A stretch of DNA of 64,000 nucleotides from the NCBI RefSeq assembly GCF_003591005.1, contig NZ_QYYD01000017.1, positions 62,001 to 126,000 of the forward strand, given 5' to 3'. The position numbers and the translations under genes were made by a program. Numbering within the stretch: the stretch's first letter is position 1; each line of letters begins with the position of its first letter. Positions 52,319 through 63,346 of the stretch are shown piece by piece. The DNA comes from Rhodopseudomonas palustris. GTDB lineage: Bacteria > Pseudomonadota > Alphaproteobacteria > Rhizobiales > Xanthobacteraceae. The notes under the pieces were generated by a model. It saw only the letters and a list, made by a program, of their open reading frames with translations. It made no database searches and was not told the origin of the DNA.

Positions 52319-53263
52319 TCAAAACAGCGGCGTCCCCGGGACAAAAGCATCGAACGCCGCCCAGAATTGTTGTCGGTAGCGATCCTGCTCCTGCAGAATC
52401 TCGTGCTTGGCGCCGGCGATCACCAGATGCGAGCCGGCGCGCAGGTGATAGGCGAATTCTTCGATCGCGGAAGTCGATACCACGGTGTCGTGGCTCGCCG
52501 CCATCATCAGGATCGGCTGGCGGATCTTCGACGGATAGTCCGCGACACGGAAGCCGTGCATGGTGCGGAACGCGGTGTCGGCCCAGGCGGCGGTCGGCGA
52601 GGCGAGGCCCAGCGTCGGGTCTTCGGCGACGATCGCGGCGTTACGGGCGTAGCGAACCGGATCGGAGGTCAGCTTGTTGCCGACGAACGGCTCCGTGTTG
52701 GCCAACACGTCGTTGCCGCCGGGCACGTAGCGACCGCCCTGGCCGGCCAGCCGCATCGCCCGCAACAACAGCCGCACCGGCAGCGAGGTGGCGCGGCCCG
52801 GCAGGTCGATCATCGGCGCCGATAGCACCATGCGATCGAACCAGCGCTTGCCGGAATGCGCGATGCGCAGCATCACCGCGCCGCCCATCGAATGCGCCAG
52901 CGCGAAATGCGGCGGCGGGCAGTCCGGCAGCACGATCTCGCGGACGAAGGTTTCGACGTCGACTTCGTAGTCCGCGAAATTGCGGACGTAGCCCTTGCGC
53001 GGATCGCGCAGCCGCCGCGCCGAATGGCCCTGGCCACGCCAGTCGATCATCGCCACCGCAAAACCGCGGTCCTGCAGATCGCGCACCGTCTCGAAGTACT
53101 TCTCGATCTGTTCGGTGCGGCCGGTAAAGACACAAACCGTACCCTTGCGACCCGCCGGCGCCGGCCAGCGCGCATAGCGCAGCTCGGTGCCGTCCGGCGT
53201 CTTGATGGTGCCGGAGACCGCTCCCTCCGGGACCGGATTGGCGGGTATCGAGACGAGCGTCAT
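52319..53263 (-). CDS. Alpha/beta-hydrolase, lysophospholipase-like (serine aminopeptidase S33 type)
   Basis: This 314-residue alpha/beta-hydrolase resembles monoacylglycerol lipase / lysophospholipase L2. The oxyanion/His-Gly-type region is VCVFTGRTEQIEKY near residue 45, where TGRTE replaces the more common HGxxE. The nucleophile elbow is ALAHSMGGAV near residue 118, an Asp is in MAASHDTVV near residue 250, and the His is in IAGAKHEILQE near residue 280. The substrate would be a membrane-lipid ester. No signal peptide is present. I start at ATG 53263; the longer frame runs into the heat-shock promoter region. The gene is divergent from hsp20. Confidence 0.83.
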   Translation of the reverse strand: MTLVSIPANPVPEGAVSGTIKTPDGTELRYARWPAPAGRKGTVCVFTGRTEQIEKYFETVRDLQDRGFAVAMIDWRGQGHSARRLRDPRKGYVRNFADYEVDVETFVREIVLPDCPPPHFALAHSMGGAVMLRIAHSGKRWFDRMVLSAPMIDLPGRATSLPVRLLLRAMRLAGQGGRYVPGGNDVLANTEPFVGNKLTSDPVRYARNAAIVAEDPTLGLASPTAAWADTAFRTMHGFRVADYPSKIRQPILMMAASHDTVVSTSAIEEFAYHLRAGSHLVIAGAKHEILQEQDRYRQQFWAAFDAFVPGTPLF

Positions 53264-53336
53264 GAGCCATGTCCGGAGGGTTAAAGCGCTGGGAGACAGG
53301 GAGAAAAAAACGTCGGCCGGAAGATCGCGGAGACCT

Positions 53337-53364
53337 CTTGAACCCCGCAACGACCCTCCCATAT
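53337..53364 (+). promoter_or_regulatory. Sigma-32 (RpoH) promoter of the hsp20 gene
   Basis: CTTGAA (53337-53342) and CCATAT (53359-53364) are spaced by 16 bases, which matches the alphaproteobacterial RpoH consensus closely. Transcription would start near 53371, giving a leader of about 118 bases before the Hsp20 start codon. Confidence 0.82.
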
Positions 53365-53370
53365 CATTTT

Positions 53371-53488
53371 CGTGCAGGCCACACCACGGCAGGACCTGAG
53401 TTTCAGAACCTGCTCCGGCTGCACCCAGACGATGCCCGGCCCGATGGCGGGCGGGTACTCAACCAGTCGCTTCTAGGAGGACTTGACC
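53371..53488 (+). promoter_or_regulatory. ROSE-like RNA thermometer in the hsp20 leader
   Basis: The leader ends in TCGCT-TCT-AGGAGGA, which fits the ROSE element consensus U(U/C)GCU facing the AGGA of the ribosome-binding site. Flanking AGTC (53465-53468) and GACT (53480-53483) pair to close the hairpin, leaving the hallmark opposed G residues. GC-rich upstream arms (GCCCGG..GGCGGGC) could form the additional ROSE stems. ROSE leaders control small heat-shock genes in Bradyrhizobium relatives. Confidence 0.65.
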
Positions 53489-53968
53489 ATGCGTACGTTT
53501 GATCTCACCCCGTTCTATCGCTCCACCATCGGCTTCGACCGCCTGTTCAATCTGCTGGACCAGAACGCCAGCGATGCGTCGGCGCCCGGCTATCCGCCTT
53601 ACAATATCGAGCGCACCGGCGATAACGCGTATCGTATCACCGTCGCCGTATCCGGTTTCTCCCCGGCCGAACTGTCGATCGTGACCAAGGAGAACCAGCT
53701 CACCATCAAGGGCGAGAAGACCGCGAACGAGAACGGCAGCAAATCCGAGGTGCTGTATCGCGGCATTGCCGCGCGCGCCTTCGAGCGGGCCTTCCAGCTC
53801 GCCGACTACGTCACGGTGAAGAACGCCAGCCTCGAGAACGGTCTGCTGCACGTCGATCTCGTCCGCGAGATTCCGGAGGCCAAGAAGCCCCGCAGCATTC
53901 CGATCACCACCTCGGCGCAAGCCGCGCCGCAAGTGGTCGATCAGACCGGCGAGAAGGCCGCCGCCTAA
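53489..53968 (+). CDS. Small heat-shock protein (Hsp20 family)
   Basis: This 159-residue ATP-independent chaperone binds unfolding proteins. The alpha-crystallin domain (about residues 38-130) shows PPYNIERTGDNAYRITVAVSGF, then LTIKGEKT, and the closing ENGLLHVDLVREIPEAKKPR. The C-terminal anchoring motif is RSIPI (an I-X-I type). The N-terminal part MRTFDLTPFYRSTIGFDRLF is the common class-A rhizobial Hsp20 start. ATG 53489 follows TAGGAGGAC, which is probably hidden in a temperature-sensitive hairpin. The gene is preceded by an RpoH promoter and followed by a strong terminator, so it is a single-gene unit. Confidence 0.93.
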   Translation: MRTFDLTPFYRSTIGFDRLFNLLDQNASDASAPGYPPYNIERTGDNAYRITVAVSGFSPAELSIVTKENQLTIKGEKTANENGSKSEVLYRGIAARAFERAFQLADYVTVKNASLENGLLHVDLVREIPEAKKPRSIPITTSAQAAPQVVDQTGEKAAA

Positions 53969-53996
53969 CCGCAGCGCCACTCACCAACGACACGCG

Positions 53997-54024
53997 ACGC
54001 CCCGGGAAACCGGGGCGTTCTGTT
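53997..54024 (+). terminator. Intrinsic terminator of the hsp20 gene
   Basis: A perfect 9-bp stem (53997-54005 with 54010-54018, ACGCCCCGG) closes a GAAA tetraloop and is followed by TCTGTTGTG. It lies 29 bases after the stop codon. Confidence 0.85.
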
Positions 54025-54221
54025 GTGAGGTGGTCCTGACAATCATTGGGTGTTGGCTACGGACCTCGTGCTTCGTCATGACCGGGGCGCCTTGGCCAGA
54101 CCCCCGGCATGGCGAAGGAAATTGAGAGCGACGATGCTGCGCGTCGGGCGGCGTCAGCGCGGCGCGTTGACGCGGGGTGCGAACGGTCGCACCATGGATC
54201 AGATTCTGTCCAGGTGTGCGC

Positions 54222-55022
54222 GTGACTGCTCTGAGCCAACGTCAATCGGAAATTCTCAACCTCGCCCGCGCTTCGGGGCGGGTGATGGTGGACGATCTCG
54301 CCCGGCGCTTCGACGTGTCGGCGCAGACCATCCGCAAGGATCTCAACGATCTGTGCGACCAGCGCTCGCTGACGCGCATTCATGGCGGCGCGATTATTGC
54401 GTCCGGGGTCGAGAACCTCGCTTACGAGGCGCGCCGCTTCGTTGCCGCCGATGAAAAGCGCGCGATCGGCGCAGCGGCGGCGGCGCAGATCCCGAACGGC
54501 TGCTCGCTGTTCATCAATATCGGCACCACCACCGAGGAAGTCGCCGGAGCGCTGACGGCGCATCACGAACTGTTGGTGATTACCAACAATCTCAACGTCG
54601 CGATGCAGCTCTACAAATATCCGCGCATCGAGGTGATCGTCGCCGGCGGAACGGTGCGGCGCGCCGACGGCGCAGTGATCGGTTCGGCCGCGATCAGCCT
54701 GATCGGCCAGTTCAAGGTCGACTACGCGATCATCGGCGCTTCGGCGATCGACGAGGAAGGCGCGCTACTCGACTTCGACTACCGCGAAGTGCAGGCCGCG
54801 CAGGCGATCATCGCCAATGCACGCAGCGTGATGCTGGTGGCTGACTCCACCAAGCTGCGCCGGAGCGCGCCCGTGCGCATCGCGCATCTCAGCCAGATCC
54901 AGACCTTCGTCACCGACGAGGCGCTGCCGCCGGCGCTGCAGACGATCTGCGAGGCCCACGGCATCGAGGTGATCGAAGCGCTGCCGAAGCGGGCGGACGA
55001 GGTCGACGACACCGCGGCCTGA
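54222..55022 (+). CDS. glpR: DeoR-family transcriptional repressor, GlpR
   Basis: The 266-residue protein has the DeoR N-terminal winged helix-turn-helix SQRQSEILNLARASGRVMVDDLARRFDVSAQ, with the conserved DVSAQTIRKDL recognition helix. The sugar-phosphate sensor domain follows, with the binding segments NIGTTTEEVA near residue 98, ITNNLNVA, IVAGGTVRR and GASAIDEEGALLDFD. In glp loci this family represses in the absence of glycerol-3-phosphate. The start is GTG 54222 with AGGTG before it; an upstream in-frame ATG adds 15 unconserved residues. It precedes glpD and the glycerol importer operon, and candidate operators lie in between. Confidence 0.88.
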   Translation: MTALSQRQSEILNLARASGRVMVDDLARRFDVSAQTIRKDLNDLCDQRSLTRIHGGAIIASGVENLAYEARRFVAADEKRAIGAAAAAQIPNGCSLFINIGTTTEEVAGALTAHHELLVITNNLNVAMQLYKYPRIEVIVAGGTVRRADGAVIGSAAISLIGQFKVDYAIIGASAIDEEGALLDFDYREVQAAQAIIANARSVMLVADSTKLRRSAPVRIAHLSQIQTFVTDEALPPALQTICEAHGIEVIEALPKRADEVDDTAA

Positions 55023-55055
55023 CGATCCAGACGACTGCCACGCACCGACAAGTCT

Positions 55056-55145
55056 CGCCATAGCCGGGCTTGTGCCGAGCATCCCCGCCTTTCTTGCGGC
55101 CTCCGCGGCAAGCCGTGGATGCCCGGCACAAGGCCGGTCATGACG
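55056..55145. repeat. Palindromic repeat, family R4 (one end diverged)
   Basis: The left end is CGCCATAGCCGGGC, with changes from CGTCATGGCCGGGC. The right end is GGCCGGTCATGACG. The inner GTGGATGCCCGGCAC arm matches the other R4 copies. It lies between glpR and the glpD promoter. Confidence 0.75.
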
Positions 55146-55264
55146 AGTCGAGAGGCCGCAGCTTTGGGCCTGGCCACCTCTAATGGGTGCTATCTCCTCT
55201 TATCAACTTCAGATTGCGTTACCGCATTCGCAAGACGATGCACGACCGGTCACATCCCGCTTGC

Positions 55265-55319
55265 TTTCGTTTTGTATTCTGATCTATTTCGCTTCGAAAG
55301 AAATTCGACAGAAGCGAAA
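55265..55319 (+). promoter_or_regulatory. Candidate GlpR operator cluster upstream of glpD
   Basis: A perfect inverted repeat TTTCGCTTC (55287-55295) and GAAGCGAAA (55311-55319), spaced by 15 bases, lies 40 bases before the glpD start. A third half-site-like TTTCGTTTT lies at 55265-55273. DeoR-family operators are typically built from TTTCG-type half sites. The surrounding 55175-55330 stretch is AT-richer, as expected for a promoter. Confidence 0.5.
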
Positions 55320-55358
55320 GCTGCAGTGCAGCAATTCGCAAGCTTGCGAGGAGCGCCG

Positions 55359-56900
55359 GTGGGGAAAGTTTTCGATCTCGCGATCATTGGCGGCGGGATC
55401 AACGGCTGCGGCATCGCCCGCGACGCGGCCGGCCGGGGCAATTCCGTGTTTCTCTGCGAGATGAACGACCTCGCCAGCGGCACCTCGTCGTGGTCGACGA
55501 AGCTGATCCATGGCGGGCTGCGCTATCTCGAATATTTCGAATTCCGGCTGGTGCGGGAGGCGCTGATCGAGCGCGAGCGGCTGTGGCAGATCGCGCCGCA
55601 CATCATCGGGCCGCTGCGCTTCGTGCTGCCGCATCATTCCGGGCTCCGGCCGGCGTGGCGGCTGCGGCTCGGGCTCTTCCTTTACGACTATATCGGCGGC
55701 CGCAAGCTGCTGCCGCCGACGCGCTCGGTCGATCTCGCGCATGACGAGGTCGGCAAGCCGCTGATCCCGGGCCGCTTCACCAAGGGCTTCGAATACTCCG
55801 ACTGCTTCGTCGATGATGCGCGGCTGGTGGTGCTGACGGCACGTGATGCGGCCGAGCGCGGCGCGGAGATTCGCACCCGCACCCGCGCGGTCGAAGTGCG
55901 TCAGCACGACGGCATCTGGCACGTCACCACTGAGGATCGGCGCAGCGGCGCGCGCAGCACCATCCAGGCGCGGGCGCTGGTCAATGCAGCCGGGCCGTGG
56001 GTCGAGAACGTGCTGGCCGCCGGCTCCGGCGTCAACGCGACCTCCAAGGTGCGGCTGGTGCAGGGCTCCCACATCGTGGTGCCGAAGCTGTATGCGCACG
56101 ACCGCGCTTACATTTTCCAGAACGCTGACGGCCGCATCGTGTTCGCGATCCCGTACCAGGGCGAATTCACCCTGATCGGCACCACCGACCGCGACTACCA
56201 GGGCGATCCGTCGCAGGTGAAAGCGACGCCGGAGGAGATCGCCTATTTGTGCGACGCGGTCAGCGGCTACTTTGCCAGGCCGGTCAAGCCGGCGGACGTG
56301 GTGTGGACGTTCTCCGGGGTGCGGCCGCTGTATGACGACGGCGCCAGCGAAGCCAAGGCGGCGACGCGCGACTACGTGTTCGAGCTCGACAAGCCCGGCG
56401 GCGCGCCGCTGCTGTCGATCTATGGCGGCAAGATCACCACCTATCGGCGGTTGTCCGAAGAGGCGCTGGAGAAGCTCGCGCCATATCTGAAAGGCACGCA
56501 GGCGCAGGAAGGCTGGACCGCGCAGCAGCCGCTGCCGGGCGGCGATTTCGCGGTCGACGGCGGCCCGGCGCTGGTGGCCGACTTGACGCGTGACTATCCG
56601 TTCCTGGCGCAGCCGCATGCGTATCGACTGGTGCACGCCTACGGCACCCGCGCGCGCAAATTGCTGGGGGAAGCGCGGTCGATGGCCGATCTCGGCCGCG
56701 ACTTCGGCGCCACATTGACGGAGGCCGAGGTCCGCTATCTGATGAAACACGAATGGGCCTGCAGCGCGGACGATGTCGTCTGGCGGCGATCCAAGCTCGG
56801 ACTGCGGCTGACGCCTGCGGCGATCGCCGAACTCGACGCCTGGATGGCCGGCCACGACGCCGCCGAAAACGCCCAGCAACACGCGGGAGGCCGGGCATGA
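55359..56900 (+). CDS. glpD: Glycerol-3-phosphate dehydrogenase (FAD-dependent)
   Basis: This membrane-associated flavoenzyme oxidises glycerol-3-phosphate to dihydroxyacetone phosphate and passes electrons to quinone. The FAD motif FDLAIIGGGINGCGIARDA is at the N-terminus, followed by the family signature LIHGGLRYLEYFEF near residue 53 and FSGVRPLYDD near residue 325. Length is 513 residues. The start is GTG 55359 with GAGGAG seven bases upstream; an 80-codon longer frame through the promoter region is not credible. Its stop overlaps the start of the first importer ATPase gene (ATGA), so import and oxidation are tightly coupled in expression. Confidence 0.94.
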   Translation: MGKVFDLAIIGGGINGCGIARDAAGRGNSVFLCEMNDLASGTSSWSTKLIHGGLRYLEYFEFRLVREALIERERLWQIAPHIIGPLRFVLPHHSGLRPAWRLRLGLFLYDYIGGRKLLPPTRSVDLAHDEVGKPLIPGRFTKGFEYSDCFVDDARLVVLTARDAAERGAEIRTRTRAVEVRQHDGIWHVTTEDRRSGARSTIQARALVNAAGPWVENVLAAGSGVNATSKVRLVQGSHIVVPKLYAHDRAYIFQNADGRIVFAIPYQGEFTLIGTTDRDYQGDPSQVKATPEEIAYLCDAVSGYFARPVKPADVVWTFSGVRPLYDDGASEAKAATRDYVFELDKPGGAPLLSIYGGKITTYRRLSEEALEKLAPYLKGTQAQEGWTAQQPLPGGDFAVDGGPALVADLTRDYPFLAQPHAYRLVHAYGTRARKLLGEARSMADLGRDFGATLTEAEVRYLMKHEWACSADDVVWRRSKLGLRLTPAAIAELDAWMAGHDAAENAQQHAGGRA

Positions 56901-57976
56901 GCGTCAGCCTGGAGCACGTCACCCGAACGATCGACGGCCAGCCGGCGATCCGCGACGTGTCGCTGACCCTGGAGCGCGGCACGCTGAGCGTGCTGCTCGG
57001 GCCGACGCTGTCCGGCAAGACTTCCATCATGCGGCTGCTCGCAGGCCTCGACAAGCCGACCAGCGGCCGCGTGCTGGTCGACGGCAAGGACGTCACCGGC
57101 GCCGACGTGCGCAAGCGCTCGGTGGCGATGGTGTATCAGCAATTCATCAACTACCCGTCGCTCACCGTGTACGAGAACATCGCCTCGCCGCTGCGCGTGC
57201 AGGGCAAGCCGCGCGCCGAGATCGAGCGCCGGGTGCAGGAAGCCGCCAAGCTGTTGAAGCTGGAGCCGTATCTGCAGCGCACGCCGCTGCAGATGTCCGG
57301 CGGCCAGCAGCAGCGCACTGCGATCGCCCGCGCGCTGGTCAAGGGCGCCGATCTGGTGCTGCTCGACGAGCCACTCGCCAACCTCGACTATAAGCTGCGC
57401 GAAGAACTGCGCACCGAGCTGCCGAAGATCTTCGAGGCGTCGGGGGCGATCTTTGTTTACGCCACCACCGAGCCGTCGGAAGCGCTGCTGCTCGGCGGCC
57501 GCACCATCTGCATGTGGGAAGGTCAGGCGCTGCAGGTCGGCCCGACCCCGATGGTGTATCGCAAGCCGGATACGCTGCGCGTCGCGCAGGTGTTCTCCGA
57601 TCCGCCGCTCAACCTGGTCGGCGCCGAGAAGAAGGCCGGCACGGTGCACTATTCCGGTGGCGTCACCGCACCGGCGACCGGCGTGTTCGCCGGGCTCGGC
57701 GACGGCGCCTACCGGGTCGGCTTCCGCGCGCATCAGATCGCGGTGAAGGGCGCTGATGCGGATCGTCACGCGTTTCAGACCAAAGTGGCGATCACCGAGA
57801 TCACCGGCTCGGAGAGCTTTGTGCATCTGAAGCGCGGCGACGACAATTGGGTCGCGGTGCTGCACGGCATTCACGAATTCGAGCCCGGCCAGCCGCTCGA
57901 CGCCATCCTCGATCCCGCCAATCTCTTCGTGTTCGACGCGGCCGACCGCCTCGTCGCCGCGCCGAAGCCGAACTGA
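56897..57976 (+). CDS. glpS: Glycerol ABC importer ATPase GlpS (atypical H-loop)
   Basis: This is one of two ATPases of the GlpSTPQV-type glycerol importer described in Rhizobium. Walker A is GPTLSGKTS near residue 38, the signature is MSGGQQQR near residue 135, and Walker B is LVLLDEPLANLD. The H-loop His is missing: the segment reads VYATTEPSEAL where the partner has VTHDQTEAL. The C-terminal 120 residues form the regulatory OB-like domain of sugar-type importers. The start overlaps the glpD stop. The missing His implies that the ATP site it contributes is weak or inactive. Confidence 0.88.
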   Translation: MSVSLEHVTRTIDGQPAIRDVSLTLERGTLSVLLGPTLSGKTSIMRLLAGLDKPTSGRVLVDGKDVTGADVRKRSVAMVYQQFINYPSLTVYENIASPLRVQGKPRAEIERRVQEAAKLLKLEPYLQRTPLQMSGGQQQRTAIARALVKGADLVLLDEPLANLDYKLREELRTELPKIFEASGAIFVYATTEPSEALLLGGRTICMWEGQALQVGPTPMVYRKPDTLRVAQVFSDPPLNLVGAEKKAGTVHYSGGVTAPATGVFAGLGDGAYRVGFRAHQIAVKGADADRHAFQTKVAITEITGSESFVHLKRGDDNWVAVLHGIHEFEPGQPLDAILDPANLFVFDAADRLVAAPKPN

Positions 57977-57987
57977 GGGGCAGCCCG

Positions 57988-59090
57988 ATGGCGCGCATTG
58001 ACCTCGTCGATCTCGCTCACTCCTATCTCGTCGGCGACGACCTGCCGCCGGCCGCCTACGCGCTGAAGCCGGTGTCGATGACCTGGCGGCAGGGCGGCGC
58101 CTACGCGCTGCTCGGCCCCAGCGGCTGCGGCAAGACCACGCTGCTCAATATCATCTCCGGCATCGTCACGCCGTCGCGCGGCAAGATCCTGTTCGACGGC
58201 AAGGACGTCACGCAACTGTCGACGCGCGAGCGCAACATCGCCCAGGTATTCCAGTTTCCGGTGATCTACGACACCATGACGGTGCGCGAGAATCTCGCGT
58301 TCCCGCTGAAGAACCGCGGCGTACCGAAGGCCGAGATCGACCGCCGCGTCGCTGAGATCGCCGACCTGCTCGACCTCACCGCCAATCTGAAGCGCAAGGC
58401 GACGCGGCTCACCGCCGACGCCAAGCAGAAGATCTCGCTCGGCCGCGGCCTGGTGCGCAGCGACGTCGCGGCGATCCTGTTCGACGAGCCGCTGACGGTG
58501 ATCGATCCGCATCTGAAGTGGGAGCTGCGCAGCAAGCTCAAGGCTCTGCACCGCGCGCTCGATCTGACGATGATCTACGTCACCCATGATCAGACCGAAG
58601 CGCTCACCTTCGCCGACACAGTTGTGGTGATGCACGATGGCCGCGTCGTGCAGAGCGGCACGCCCGAACAGCTGTTCGAGAAGCCGGCGCACACCTTCGT
58701 TGGTTACTTCATCGGCTCCCCCGGCATGAACATCGTGGCTGCGCAGGTGAAGGGCCGCGAGGCGCTGGTCAGTGACCACGCCATCCGGCTCGCGCGCGGC
58801 TACGACAATCTGCCGGCCGGCGCCAAGATCGAGATCGGGGTGCGGCCGGAATTCGTGCACCTCACCGCCAAGGCGCCGGGGCTGCTGTCGGGCCGCATTG
58901 AGCGCATCGACGATCTCGGCCGCGTTCGCTTCGCCTCGGTGCGGGTCGGCGACGCCAAGTTCGCCGCGCGCGTGCCGGACGGCTTCACGCCGAACGGCGA
59001 AGAGGCCGGGTTGCGGTTCGAACCGTCGCACATCCACGTCTACGCCGACAGTCAGATTGTCGAGGGCAGTGCATTGGAGCAAGTCGCCTG

Positions 59091-59091
<1 letters not shown>
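57988..59091 (+). CDS. glpT: Glycerol ABC importer ATPase GlpT (atypical signature motif)
   Basis: This second importer ATPase (367 residues) has a complete Walker A GPSGCGKTT near residue 45, Walker B AILFDEPLTVID, and the H-loop His in YVTHDQTEAL. Its signature motif is degenerate: LTADAKQKISLGRGL replaces the LSGGQ-type sequence. The C-terminal TOBE-like domain is VRPEFVHLTAKAPGLLSG and following. With GlpS it forms a heterodimer in which one composite site keeps all motifs. The start lies 11 bases after the glpS stop, and its own stop overlaps glpP by one base. Confidence 0.88.
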
Positions 59092-59992
<901 letters not shown>

Positions 59993-59993
<1 letters not shown>

Positions 59994-60799
59994 TGCATTC
60001 GATCCCCGGCCGCCGCATCGTGATGGCGCTGTATCTGTTGTTCCTGATGGTGCCGATCTACTGGCTCGTCAATATGAGCTTCAAGACCAATGGCGAGATC
60101 GTCTCGACCATGACGCTGTGGCCGCACCAGCCGACGCTGGAAAACTACCGGACGATCTTCACCGATCCAAGCTGGTATTCGGGCTACATCAACTCGCTGC
60201 AATACGTCGTCATCAACACCGTGCTGTCGATCTCCTTCGCGCTGCCGGCCGCCTACGCGTTTTCGCGCTACCGCTTCCTCGGCGACAAGCATCTGTTCTT
60301 CTGGCTGCTGTCCAACCGAATGGCGCCGGCCGCCGTCTATGCGCTGCCGTTCTTCAACCTCTATTCGGCGATCAACTTGTTCGACACGCCGTGGGCGGTC
60401 GCGCTGGCGCACTGCCTGTTCAACGTGCCGCTGGCGGTGTGGATTCTCGAAGGCTTCGTGTCCGGCGTGCCGAAGGAGATCGACGAGACCGCGTTTCTCG
60501 ATGGCTATTCGTTTCCACGTTTCTTCGTAAAAATCCTGATGCCCTTGATCGCCTCGGGTATCGGCGTCGCGGCGTTCTTCTGCTTCATGTTTTCCTGGGT
60601 TGAGCTGCTGCTGGCGCGCACGCTGACTTCGGTCAACGCCAAGCCGATCTCTGCGGTGATGACCCGCACGGTGTCGGCCGCCGGCATGGACTGGGGCCTG
60701 CTCGCCGCCGCCGGCGTGCTCACCATCATCCCGGGCGCGCTGGTCATCTGGTTCGTCCGCAACTACATCGCGCGCGGTTTTGCGCTGGGGCGGGTGTGA
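59993..60799 (+). CDS. glpQ: Glycerol ABC importer permease GlpQ
   Basis: The second permease (268 residues) is of the MalG-like group with six membrane helices. Its EAA-type loop reads GVPKEIDETAFLDGYSFPRFFVKIL near residue 155. The final helix ends in LVIWFVRNYIARGFALGRV, the standard end of the family. ATG 59993 overlaps the glpP stop by one base (TGATG); a GTG one codon earlier is also possible. The next operon gene is separated from it by a palindromic repeat. Confidence 0.9.
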
Positions 60800-60827
60800 G
60801 GATGGCCACAATGCACCCACGTCTCCC

Positions 60828-60907
60828 CGTCATTGCGAGCGAAGCGAAGCAATCCAGCGCGGTGCACGGCGCTGGATTGCTTCGTCGCTTCGCTCCTCGC
60901 AATGACG
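60828..60907. repeat. Palindromic repeat, family R3, inside the glycerol importer operon
   Basis: This complete copy runs from CGTCATTGCGAGCG to CCTCGCAATGACG with the inner GAAGCAATCCAG / CTGGATTGCTTCG hairpin. It lies between glpQ and glpU, in a 154-base gap within an otherwise tightly packed operon. Confidence 0.87.
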
Positions 60908-60953
60908 GGGTTGATGTCGTCGCGCGTAATGATCAAAGGGGAGCGCTCTGATC

Positions 60954-61280
60954 ATGGACTCCTTCGCCTGGATGGCGTGGACCTGGCCGACGGCGATCTT
61001 CTTCGTCGCGCTGGCGGGCACGCTTGCGACCATGACGTGGCTTGCGGTGGCCTATTCGGAAGTCGAGCGCGTCGGCGTGCTGCGGATTCCGACGACGCGC
61101 GGCGACCGTTTGTTCGTTTCCCTGATTCTTGCCGCGGTGATTCACCTGGTGTGGATCGCGGTGGTCGGGACCGATCCGCTGCTGACGCTGCCGATCGGAG
61201 AAGGTGTCGAAGTGTCGAGCCTGTGGCTCGCCACCGGGATGTCGCTGCTCTCAGCCGTTGCGATCTTTCGCACCGTCTGA
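60954..61280 (+). CDS. glpU: DUF2160 membrane protein, GlpU
   Basis: This 108-residue protein has three hydrophobic segments (about residues 11-33, 54-72 and 86-105) and matches the DUF2160 family, which occurs only beside glycerol ABC importers. The N-terminal WMAWTWPTAIFFVALAG and central GDRLFVSLILAAVIHLVWI are characteristic. Its role in transport is not established. It lies 154 bases after glpQ, across a palindromic repeat, and 71 bases before the binding-protein gene. Confidence 0.87.
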   Translation: MDSFAWMAWTWPTAIFFVALAGTLATMTWLAVAYSEVERVGVLRIPTTRGDRLFVSLILAAVIHLVWIAVVGTDPLLTLPIGEGVEVSSLWLATGMSLLSAVAIFRTV

Positions 61281-61351
61281 GCGCGGCGAATAAGGACCAG
61301 ATCCGGGATCAACCCGGACCTGAAGTTTGTCGTTAAACGGAGGATCCAAGG

Positions 61352-63148
<1,797 letters not shown>

Positions 63149-63167
63149 GTCTCTCTCACGATAATCG

Positions 63168-63198
63168 AGGAGGCCGGTCTCCGGCCTCCTTTCTTCTT
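63168..63198 (+). terminator. Intrinsic terminator of the glycerol operon
   Basis: A perfect 10-bp stem (63168-63177 with 63181-63190, AGGAGGCCGG) encloses TCT and is followed by TTCTTCTTC. It begins 20 bases after the glpV stop codon. Confidence 0.9.
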
Positions 63199-63346
63199 CT
63201 CACCCGTTTCGGCTCACTGCCGGATACAGGGCCAGCCGAGCCGAACCCGCTCGCTGGATTCCCACAAAGCGACCACGCGGGTTGCGCCGCCTCGATGGCG
63301 GCGGCGATCCAATGCGTGCAAAAAAACTCCAACAAGGAAACCTATC

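Noticed and set aside
55284-56882. A 532-codon minus-strand frame antisense to glpD
   Set aside because: It is a shadow frame of a well-recognised flavoprotein gene with no protein-like motif.
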